This document shows, in pieces, positions 1-4,469 of a stretch of DNA of 5,293 nt (positions within the stretch are counted from its first letter, which is position 1; every line of letters starts with the position of its first letter). A program made the position numbers and the translations under genes. Source of the stretch: Acidimicrobiia bacterium (GTDB taxonomy: Bacteria > Actinomycetota > Acidimicrobiia > IMCC26256); NCBI GenBank assembly GCA_023262065.1, contig JALRDW010000131.1, positions 1 through 5,293 of the forward strand, given 5' to 3'. Below the pieces are notes generated by a model. That model worked only from the letters and a program-made list of their open reading frames with translations, ran no database searches and was not told where the DNA came from.

Positions 1-863
1 CCGGCGTGGGGTCCGCCGTAACCGAGCGGCACGCCGAAGCGCTGGGCCGAGCCGACGACCACGTCGGCGCCGATCTCCCCCGGCGCGCGCAGCACGGTGA
101 GCGCGAGCAGGTCGGCGGCCACCGCGACCCGCACGCCCCGGTCACGCAGCGACGCGATGAGCGCGGCGTCGTCGCGCACCGCGCCGCTCGCGCCCGGGTA
201 CTGCAGCAACACCCCGAACACGCCCTCCGCCGGGATGTCGGTCGCCGGATCACCGACCACCACCTCGAAGCCGAGCGGCTCGGCCCGCGTCTCGACCACG
301 GCGATGGTCTGGGGCAATGCGTCCGCGTCGATGAAGAACACCGAACCGGACCGCGGGTTGAGTCGGTGGCACAGCGCCATCGCCTCGGCCGCCGCCGTGC
401 CCTCGTCGAGCATCGACGCGTTGGCGAGGTCCATGCCCGTGAGGTCGGCGACCATCGTCTGGAAGTTGAGGATCGCCTCGAGGCGCCCCTGCGAGATCTC
501 GGGCTGGTAGGGCGTGTAGGCCGTGTACCAGGCCGGGTTCTCGAGCACGTTGCGCAGGATCACCGGCGGCGTGATCGTGCCGGAGTAGCCCAACCCGATC
601 AACGAGGTCGCGACCTCGTTGCGGTCGGCGATCGTCCGCAGCGCGGCGAGCACGTCGCGTTCGGTGCGCGCCGCCGGGAGGTCGAGCTCCTCGAGGCGTT
701 GGATGACCGCAGGGACCGCGCGGCGCGTGAGCGCATCGAGGGAGTCGTACCCGAGGACCGCGAGCATCGCGGTCTGTTCCTCGGGCGACGGGCCGATGTG
801 TCGCGCCACGAACTCCGCGGGCCGGGCGAGGCTCTCGTACGTCGGTCGGTCGACGGTGCTCAA
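1..863 (-). CDS. gcvP: Glycine dehydrogenase (decarboxylating), P-protein, N-terminal 287 residues (3' end outside window)
   Basis: The P-protein is the PLP enzyme of the glycine cleavage system: it decarboxylates glycine and passes the aminomethyl group to lipoyl-GcvH in the cytoplasm. The visible protein matches the N-terminal half of full-length (about 950-residue) GcvP rather than the split GcvPA form. It shows RHIGPS at residues 21-26, [19 protein letters not shown] at 109-127, [10 protein letters not shown] at 153-162 and [17 protein letters not shown] at 271-287. The PLP-binding lysine lies in the C-terminal half, outside the window. The start is TTG at 863-861: an in-frame TGA sits two codons upstream, a GGAG lies 6 nt before it, and the next in-frame ATG (residue 33) would lose RHIGPS. 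A tandem glycine riboswitch directly precedes the gene. The frame is open to the window edge. Confidence in identity is very high; in the exact start, good. Confidence 0.96.
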   Translation of the reverse strand, partial: MSTVDRPTYESLARPAEFVARHIGPSPEEQTAMLAVLGYDSLDALTRRAVPAVIQRLEELDLPAARTERDVLAALRTIADRNEVATSLIGLGYSGTITPPVILRNVLENPAWYTAYTPYQPEISQGRLEAILNFQTMVADLTGMDLANASMLDEGTAAAEAMALCHRLNPRSGSVFFIDADALPQTIAVVETRAEPLGFEVVVGDPATDIPAEGVFGVLLQYPGASGAVRDDAALIASLRDRGVRVAVAADLLALTVLRAPGEIGADVVVGSAQRFGVPLGYGGPHA

Positions 864-873
864 CGGTCACTCC
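864..873 (-). promoter_or_regulatory. Ribosome binding site fixing the TTG start of gcvP
   Basis: On the minus strand, GGAG (873-870) is followed by a 6-nt spacer and TTG at 863-861. A GTG at 870-868 overlaps the GGAG but opens a different, non-homologous frame, so the TTG is the start that gives a GcvP protein. This GGAG is also the likely target of riboswitch control, because the sequence immediately upstream (884-875) is complementary to the 3' edge of aptamer 2. Confidence 0.75.
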
Positions 874-941
874 AGGTTCGCGACGGGTCCGAAGGGCGCG
901 CGCCGAAGCACGTCGTCCCTCTCCCCCTCTGTCGCGGAACC
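870..941 (-). promoter_or_regulatory. Probable riboswitch expression platform around the gcvP ribosome binding site
   Basis: The 3' edge of aptamer 2, GGTTCCGCGAC (941-931), can pair with GTCGCGAACC (884-875) through ten base pairs and one bulged C. The second segment lies directly against the GGAG of gcvP (873-870). The intervening 46 nt include a small C(UUCG)G-capped hairpin, GTGC-TTCG-GCGC. Because 941-931 overlaps the closing part of the glycine-bound aptamer, this pairing may be mutually exclusive with ligand binding. No U-rich tract follows, so control of translation initiation, or of a factor-dependent step, fits better than an intrinsic terminator. The complementarity is seen directly; the switching role is inferred. 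Confidence 0.5.
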
Positions 942-1116
942 TGAGAGATTCGCCGCCCCCGCGGGTGCGACTTTCACCGTCGGTGAGCCGGACCCCGGGA
1001 GGACACGGCTGCTTTCCAGAGTTGCCTCGCCCCCACGGTTCGTGGGCCTGAGAGATTCCGGGGAGGGTTGCTCCTTCGGCGCCCGGGCTGGCGGCCCGGG
1101 ACTCTCCCGCAGGGGG
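926..1116 (-). promoter_or_regulatory. Tandem glycine riboswitch upstream of gcvP
   Basis: Two glycine aptamers lie in series on the minus strand. Aptamer 1 (about 1116-1028) has the P2 strands GGGAGAG (1108-1102) and CTCTCAGG (1054-1047), a GC-rich hairpin CCCGGGC/GCCCGGG, and the conserved core GCCGAAGGAGCAA (1080-1068). A CCCCC tract (1116-1112) could pair with GGGGG (1034-1030) as its outer stem, in competition with a local hairpin CCCACG/CGTGGG. Aptamer 2 (about 1021-926) has outer stem CTCTG/CAGAG (1021-1017 with 931-927), the core CACCGACGGTGAAAGTC (985-969), and a second ATCTCTCAGG (949-940). These are hallmark motifs of the glycine riboswitch family, which usually turns on glycine cleavage genes when glycine is abundant. 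Its position between gcvT and gcvP means gcvP is the controlled gene. Stem boundaries are by eye. Confidence 0.93.
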
Positions 1117-1131
1117 TCGTCGACGACGGTG

Positions 1132-1137
1132 ACCCTA
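1132..1137 (-). promoter_or_regulatory. Possible -10 element of a promoter for the riboswitch-gcvP transcript
   Basis: TAGGGT on the minus strand fits the actinobacterial TANNNT -10 pattern and would place transcription start near 1125, a few bases before the first aptamer. The region 17-18 nt upstream offers only a poor -35 (CGGTCA or similar). A 12-bp perfect palindrome, GTCGTCGACGAC (1127-1116), lies right at the predicted start. The alternative is that gcvP is transcribed only by read-through from gcvT. Confidence 0.4.
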
Positions 1138-1140
1138 CCG

Positions 1141-1169
1141 CCCGCGACTCGGTGTGACCGGCACGCGGG
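1141..1169 (-). terminator. Hairpin immediately after gcvT, possible U-less terminator
   Basis: Directly after the gcvT stop codon the minus strand can fold as CCCGCG (1169-1164) with CGCGGG (1146-1141), enclosing a second stem CGGT/ACCG with a CAC loop; the two stems are separated by a symmetrical 3x3 internal loop. There is no U tract, so it is not a classic intrinsic terminator. It could attenuate read-through into the riboswitch or protect the gcvT 3' end. It also overlaps the region where a -35 for the riboswitch promoter would lie. Confidence 0.35.
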
Positions 1170-1170
1170 A

Positions 1171-2265
1171 TCAGCGCTTGGCGATGAACGGCGGTCGCAC
1201 GACGACACCGGACAGTTCGCGCCCCCGGGCCTCGAGCGTCACGGCATCGCCGAGGCCCACGCTCGGCTCGACGAAGGCGAGGGCGATGCCGTGGCCGAGG
1301 GCGGGCGAGAAGTTCCCGCTCGTGACCTCCCCCACCACCCGGTCGCCGACCCGCACGGCGTACCCCGCCCGCGGGGGCTGGCGGCCCTCGACCGTGATCC
1401 CGCGCAACACCCGCGCCGGCCCGTCGACCCGCTCGTCGCGCAGTGCCGCCATGCCGCGGAACCCGCCGGGCTTGTCGAACCGCACGACCCATGCGAGCCC
1501 GGCCTGGAGCGGTGTGATCCCCTCCCCCAGCTCGTGGCCGTGCAGGGGCAGGCCAGCCTCGAGCCGCAGCGTGTCACGGGCGCCGAGGCCGGCCGGCACG
1601 ATGCCCGCCGCGACCAGGGCGTCCCAGAGCGAGCGGGCGACCCGGAACGGGACGTGGAGCTCGACCCCGTCCTCACCCGTGTACCCGGTGCCGGCGGCGT
1701 TCGCCGGCTCACCCTCCCAGGTCACGGGCATGACGTGGAACGACGGGACGAGGGCGGCCTCGGGCCAGACCGTGGCGAGCCGTTCCCGGGCCCGGGGACC
1801 CTGCACCGCGAGCACCACCCGTTCGTCGGTGATGTCCTCGACGAGGCACGGTCCCCCTCCGACCCGCCGGACGGCGTCCTCGAGCGCGGCGGCGAGCGGC
1901 GCGGTGTTCGACGCGTTCGGCATCACGATGAACTCGTCGGCGGACAACCACCACACGATGATGTCGTCGATGACGTGCGCATCGGTCTCATCGAGCAGGT
2001 GGGTGTACTGCGCGCGTCCGGGTTCGATGCGGTCGAGATCGTTCGTGAACGCCCACTGGAGCGTCGCCTTCGCGCCGGGTCCGGTGACCCGCAGCGAGCC
2101 GAGGTGCGACACATCGAACACGACGGCGTCCTCCCGGCACGCCCGGTGCTCCTCGAGCACACCGGTGTACTGGATCGGCATCTCCCACCCCCCGAACGGT
2201 GCCATGCGCGCGCCGAGCGCGAGGTGCACCTCGTCGAGGGGACTGTGCCGCAACAGGTCACTCAC
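1171..2265 (-). CDS. gcvT: Aminomethyltransferase, glycine cleavage system T-protein
   Basis: GcvT takes the aminomethyl group from lipoyl-GcvH and, with tetrahydrofolate, releases ammonia and methylene-tetrahydrofolate. The 364-residue protein has the usual family length and motifs in order: FGGWEMP (24-30), FDVSHLG (50-56), NDLDRIEPGRAQYT (75-88), the DD pair at 100-101 in VIDDIIV that contains the catalytic aspartate region, NASN (117-120), LAVQGP (152-157), GYTGEDGVELHVP (194-206), GLGARDTLRLEAGLPLHGHEL (226-246, first and last parts quoted as seen) and TSGNFSP (315-321). DVSHLG replaces the commoner DVSHMG, and G192 stands where an arginine is common before TGYTGEDG; both look tolerable. 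The GTG start overlaps the preceding stop by four bases (GTGA), with GGAG 5 nt upstream, suggesting translational coupling to the nuclease-like gene. It lies upstream of the glycine riboswitch and so escapes its direct control. Confidence 0.97.
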   Translation of the reverse strand: MSDLLRHSPLDEVHLALGARMAPFGGWEMPIQYTGVLEEHRACREDAVVFDVSHLGSLRVTGPGAKATLQWAFTNDLDRIEPGRAQYTHLLDETDAHVIDDIIVWWLSADEFIVMPNASNTAPLAAALEDAVRRVGGGPCLVEDITDERVVLAVQGPRARERLATVWPEAALVPSFHVMPVTWEGEPANAAGTGYTGEDGVELHVPFRVARSLWDALVAAGIVPAGLGARDTLRLEAGLPLHGHELGEGITPLQAGLAWVVRFDKPGGFRGMAALRDERVDGPARVLRGITVEGRQPPRAGYAVRVGDRVVGEVTSGNFSPALGHGIALAFVEPSVGLGDAVTLEARGRELSGVVVRPPFIAKR

Positions 2266-2684
2266 GCCGTCTCCGCGATCGCCGGGGGCTCCACGCGGAA
2301 GCCGAGGTCGAGGGGCTGGGGCTCACCGAGCGCGTGCTGGGCCGGCGGTTCGAGCCCGTACTTCACGAGCAGGTGCAGGTAGTCGCGCTGGTACAGGACC
2401 TTCACCCGGACCTCCGGGTACAGCTCCTGGACGCGACGCGCCTTGCGGTTCTTCTTGGTGACGAGGCGCTGGTTCATCGTCGTGATCTCGATGAACAGGT
2501 CGTGCTCGGGCAGCCGGAAGTCCGGGGTGAAGGCCTGCACCGGATTCCCGTGCCGATCGCGTTCGAGCACGAAGGTACGCGGCTCGTACTCCCACGCGAT
2601 CCCGTAGAAGTCGAGCAACCGGGCGAACTGCCGCTCCGAGTTGTGGGCGAAGCGGACACCCTCGTGCGGCAGCGGTTCGGACAC
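2262..2684 (-). CDS. Uncharacterised 140-residue protein with a PD-(D/E)XK nuclease-like pattern
   Basis: I do not recognise a named family. The protein is small and soluble-looking, with no signal peptide or membrane segment. Its layout resembles the restriction-endonuclease-like fold: an N-terminal helix with E17 (HNSERQFARLLDFYGI), a strand WEYEPRTFVL (31-40), then TPDF with D55, a strand FIEIT with E66 and T68, a basic stretch KKNRK (77-81), and a strand VRVKVLYQRDY (92-102). Canonical members have E-x-K after the second acidic residue; here the lysine position is T68, so either a nearby lysine substitutes or the protein is not a nuclease. It starts with GTG 5 bp after the merR stop with only a weak ribosome binding site, and overlaps gcvT by four bases, so it is probably co-transcribed with both. 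Nuclease function is inference from the pattern only. Confidence 0.85.
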   Translation of the reverse strand: MSEPLPHEGVRFAHNSERQFARLLDFYGIAWEYEPRTFVLERDRHGNPVQAFTPDFRLPEHDLFIEITTMNQRLVTKKNRKARRVQELYPEVRVKVLYQRDYLHLLVKYGLEPPAQHALGEPQPLDLGFRVEPPAIAETA

Positions 2685-2689
2685 GTCGC

Positions 2690-3241
2690 TCAGCGGGCTG
2701 CGCTCCGTCGGCGTTCGGGCGCAGCGACCGCGGCGTCACCGGACTCGGCCGGCCGCAACTCGTGCACCCCGGCGTCGATCTGGTCGACCACCGCACCGAG
2801 GGGCACGATGTTGAGCACGCCCTGACCGTTGCGCACGAGGTCGACGATGTCGTCACCGGTACGGGCGAGGACGGTGCGCGACTCGTCGATCACGAGGCTC
2901 GCCGATCCCAGGTCCTCGCCGAGGTGGTCGCGCAGGTAGTCGATGGCCTTGCGGGCGGTCTGGAGCGAGATGCCCGCATCGAGCAGGTTCTTGATGACCT
3001 TGAGGGCCACGAGATCGCGGTACGAGTACCGGCGCTGTGTCCCGCTCCCCTGCGCCTCGGCGAGCGACGGGCGCAGCAGGTCCGTGCGCGCCCAGTAGTC
3101 GAGCTGCCGATAGGTGATCCCGACGATCGCGCACACCTGCGGCCCGCGGTAGCCGAGTTCCTGCCACTCGTCGGAGCCGAGCACTCCCTGCTCCACGCGG
3201 TCGACGCCGACCGCCTCTCGTCCCGTCCCGCCTCTCGGCAT
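2690..3241 (-). CDS. MerR-family transcriptional regulator, Rv1830-like
   Basis: This 183-residue DNA-binding protein resembles the second MerR regulator that follows the DUF151 gene in actinobacteria (M. tuberculosis Rv1830). The winged helix-turn-helix spans GYRGPQVCAIVGITYRQLDYW (30-50, read as two adjoining parts), then ARTDLLRPS (51-59), the wing SGTQRRYSYRDL (66-77), and a helical region with LLDAGISLQTARKAIDYLR (86-104). A C-terminal domain around 112-162 (DDIVDLVRNGQGVLNIVPL) has no metal-binding cysteine pair, so it is not a metal sensor of the classic kind. ATG at 3241-3239 has AGGAG 8 nt upstream. GTG at residue 20 (3184-3182) also has GGAG at good spacing and would give a protein closer to the usual length, so the start is not settled. 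It has its own promoter and probably leads an operon with the nuclease-like gene and gcvT. Confidence 0.93.
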   Translation of the reverse strand: MPRGGTGREAVGVDRVEQGVLGSDEWQELGYRGPQVCAIVGITYRQLDYWARTDLLRPSLAEAQGSGTQRRYSYRDLVALKVIKNLLDAGISLQTARKAIDYLRDHLGEDLGSASLVIDESRTVLARTGDDIVDLVRNGQGVLNIVPLGAVVDQIDAGVHELRPAESGDAAVAAPERRRSAAR

Positions 3242-3303
3242 CCGGTCGTCTCCTCGTCGGGCGCGTCGCCGAGGGGCGCGCGCGGATCACAGGGGCGTAG
3301 TTA

Positions 3304-3345
3304 CGTGGGTGTCAACGGTACCGGGGTGTCGCGCGGGCGTCAACG
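3304..3345 (-). repeat. Two 14-bp direct repeats 28 bp apart over the merR promoter, candidate operator
   Basis: CGTTGACGCCCGCG (3345-3332) and CGTTGACACCCACG (3317-3304) match at 12 of 14 positions, with repeat starts 28 bp apart. The first copy covers the -35 and the second runs from the -10 across the transcription start. A further GACACCC heptamer (3330-3324) lies between them, giving three GAC(A/G)CCC units. This arrangement fits a binding site for autoregulation by the merR product or for FtsR; the regulator is inferred. Confidence 0.5.
3315..3343 (-). promoter_or_regulatory. Promoter of the second merR gene (TTGACG-17 bp-TACCGT)
   Basis: On the minus strand, -35 TTGACG (3343-3338) and -10 TACCGT (3320-3315) are separated by exactly 17 bp, a near-ideal housekeeping sigma promoter for an actinobacterium. 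Transcription would begin near 3308-3306, giving a 5' leader of about 65 nt ending in the AGGAG of merR. The -10 lies inside the 8-bp palindrome CGGTACCG (3323-3316). Confidence 0.72.
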
Positions 3346-3376
3346 CAATGCGCTCGGGGCCCCAGTGCCGGGCGGT

Positions 3377-3859
3377 TCAGACGAAGTCCTCAGGGCTGAT
3401 CTGGTCCAGGAACTCCCGGAACTCCTCGATCTGCTCCTCGTCCTCCTCCGTGTCGAAGTGGAGGCCGGCCTCGTCGATCACCTCGTCGGCGACCCGGAGG
3501 ACCACCGGCTCGGCCTGGCGCACGGCGAGCGCCATGGCGTCCGACGGCCGGGCGGACAGCCGTACCGTCCGGTCCCCCTGGACGATCTCGAGCTCGGCGA
3601 AGAACGTGCCCTCGTGGAGCTCGGTGATCTCGACCGCCACGAGCCGCGCCCCGAGGTCCTCGAGCATGGTGGTCGCGAGGTCGTGGGTCATCGGCCGGGG
3701 GGTCTCCATGCCCTGGAGCGCGTAGACGATCGCGGTCGCCTCGGGCGATCCGATGAAGATCGGGAGGTACCGCCGCGGTTCGGCCGCCTCGCGCAGCAGC
3801 ATGATCGGTTGGTTCGAGGGGACCTCGACCCGCACACCCACCAACGTGACGTCGACCAC
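3377..3859 (-). CDS. DUF151 / bifunctional nuclease (BFN) domain protein
   Basis: This 160-residue protein is a DUF151 member: plant homologues have been reported to have DNase and RNase activity, and the M. tuberculosis counterpart is Rv1829. Family signatures are clear: VRVEVPSNQPIMLL (9-22), RRYLPIFIGSPEATAI (29-44), ALQGMETPRPMTHDL (47-61), GTFFAELEI (84-92) and ARPSDAMALAVR (103-114). The C-terminal tail from 137 is strongly acidic (DTEEDEEQIEEF), as is common in the family. The biochemical role in bacteria is not settled. The gene sits between the two MerR genes as in mycobacteria. The GTG start at 3859-3857 has no ribosome binding site, but a TACGAT -10 ends exactly six bases before it, so the mRNA is probably leaderless. 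Identity is very secure; function is not. Confidence 0.95.
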   Translation of the reverse strand: MVDVTLVGVRVEVPSNQPIMLLREAAEPRRYLPIFIGSPEATAIVYALQGMETPRPMTHDLATTMLEDLGARLVAVEITELHEGTFFAELEIVQGDRTVRLSARPSDAMALAVRQAEPVVLRVADEVIDEAGLHFDTEEDEEQIEEFREFLDQISPEDFV

Positions 3860-3865
3860 GGAGCG

Positions 3866-3874
3866 ATCGTACCA
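3866..3874 (-). promoter_or_regulatory. Extended -10 promoter giving a leaderless bfn mRNA
   Basis: TGGTACGAT on the minus strand combines a TGN extension (3874-3872) with TACGAT (3871-3866). Six bases then separate it from the GTG start at 3859, so the G of the start codon falls at +1. No Shine-Dalgarno sequence precedes the GTG. Leaderless transcripts with TANNNT at this spacing are common in actinobacteria. No good -35 is seen, as often with extended -10 promoters. Confidence 0.7.
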
Positions 3875-3876
3875 CC

Positions 3877-3895
3877 GGTCCGGAGCACCCGGACC
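3877..3895 (-). repeat. Perfect 7-bp inverted repeat with 5-nt loop upstream of the bfn promoter
   Basis: GGTCCGG (3895-3889) and CCGGACC (3883-3877) flank GTGCT. The element lies between the hpt stop codon and the bfn -10, covering the -35 and most of the spacer. It can be read as a DNA operator for a dimeric regulator, in the region where MerR proteins classically bind, or as a GC hairpin ending the hpt transcript; no U tract follows. Confidence 0.6.
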
Positions 3896-3902
3896 CGCAG
3901 GA

Positions 3903-4469
3903 TCAGCCGGTCGCGCCGTACAGCACCGCGATGTACGCGTCCGGGTCGGCGAGGATCACGTCCCGGTCCACGACGTGGATGTCCGGAAGGTTCCGGTACC
4001 GGTCCCGCACGTGCAGTCCGTACCCGACGATGAAGGCCGCATCGACCTCCACCCCGCGGTACGCGATCTCGAGCGGCACGATGCGACGTACCGATCGGTC
4101 GAGCAGCGCGCAGACGGCGACCCGGCGGGCACCCCGCTCCCGCAGGCTCCGGACGAGGAAGTCCGCGGTCAGGCCGGTGTCGATGAGGTCCTCCACGAGC
4201 ACGACGTCCCGACCGGTCAGGTCCAGGTCCACGTCGTGGAGGATCCGCACCCGTCCGGAGTCCGGTGCGAACCGGGAGATGGACGTGCACGTGACGGCGA
4301 CGCTCGGGCCCCGCACGGCGCGGGCGAGGTCGGCGAGCAGGATCGACGCCCCCTTGAGGACCCCGACGAGCACCACCCCGTCCGGGTGGTCGGCCGCGAT
4401 CTCGGCCCCGAGCCGTTCGACCGTGGCCCGGATCGCGTCGCGGTCGAGGAGCAGCCGGGGTGCGGTCAC
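3903..4469 (-). CDS. hpt: Hypoxanthine(-guanine) phosphoribosyltransferase-like protein
   Basis: The 188-residue protein belongs to the purine salvage phosphoribosyltransferases, which convert hypoxanthine or guanine plus PRPP to the nucleotide. Visible motifs are VGVLKGA (35-41), SGRVRILHDVDLDLTGR (71-87), the PRPP-binding loop VVLVEDLIDTGLT (89-101) with E93, D94 and the usual general-base D97, LLDRSVRR (122-129), and FIVGYGL (146-152) followed by YRNLPDI (158-164). Two usually conserved positions differ: the acidic or basic residue before FVVGYG is alanine (A145), and the aspartate of GYG-L/I-D is histidine (H153). The C-terminus is about a dozen residues longer than usual. GTG overlaps the ftsR stop by four bases (GTGA), so the two are probably translated together. 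hpt usually sits next to tilS and ftsH, so this location is unusual. It may be a paralogue with altered specificity. Confidence 0.9.
   Translation of the reverse strand: MTAPRLLLDRDAIRATVERLGAEIAADHPDGVVLVGVLKGASILLADLARAVRGPSVAVTCTSISRFAPDSGRVRILHDVDLDLTGRDVVLVEDLIDTGLTADFLVRSLRERGARRVAVCALLDRSVRRIVPLEIAYRGVEVDAAFIVGYGLHVRDRYRNLPDIHVVDRDVILADPDAYIAVLYGATG

Noticed and set aside
1..863. Split gcvPA subunit instead of full-length gcvP
   Set aside because: RHIGPS, the [19 protein letters not shown] stretch and PLGYGGPHA are the forms seen in full-length P-proteins, although the C-terminal half is outside the window and cannot be confirmed.
250..870. Minus-strand 206-codon frame starting at GTG 870 with a plausible ribosome binding site
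   Set aside because: Its protein is Arg/Pro-rich without homology, while the frame beginning at TTG 863 gives an unmistakable GcvP sequence over the same bases.
867..1208. Minus-strand 113-codon frame running through the whole riboswitch and ending between the gcvP GGAG and TTG
   Set aside because: It starts inside gcvT in another frame, shows no recognisable protein motif, and the nucleotide pattern is fully explained by the two aptamers. Its stop near the gcvP start is probably chance.
619..2382. Long plus-strand open frame (587 codons) across gcvP, the riboswitch and gcvT
   Set aside because: It lies antisense to two clearly homologous genes and a structured RNA, has low-complexity Arg/Gly/Pro/Asp composition, and is expected from strong third-position GC bias.
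3346..3376. Possible terminator after bfn around the palindrome GGGGCCCC (3356-3363)
   Set aside because: The palindrome has no loop, alternative stems are only about 4 bp, and no U tract follows.
2762..4033. Plus-strand 423-codon frame opposite merR, bfn and hpt
   Set aside because: Antisense shadow of three conserved genes; it also crosses the bfn and merR promoters.
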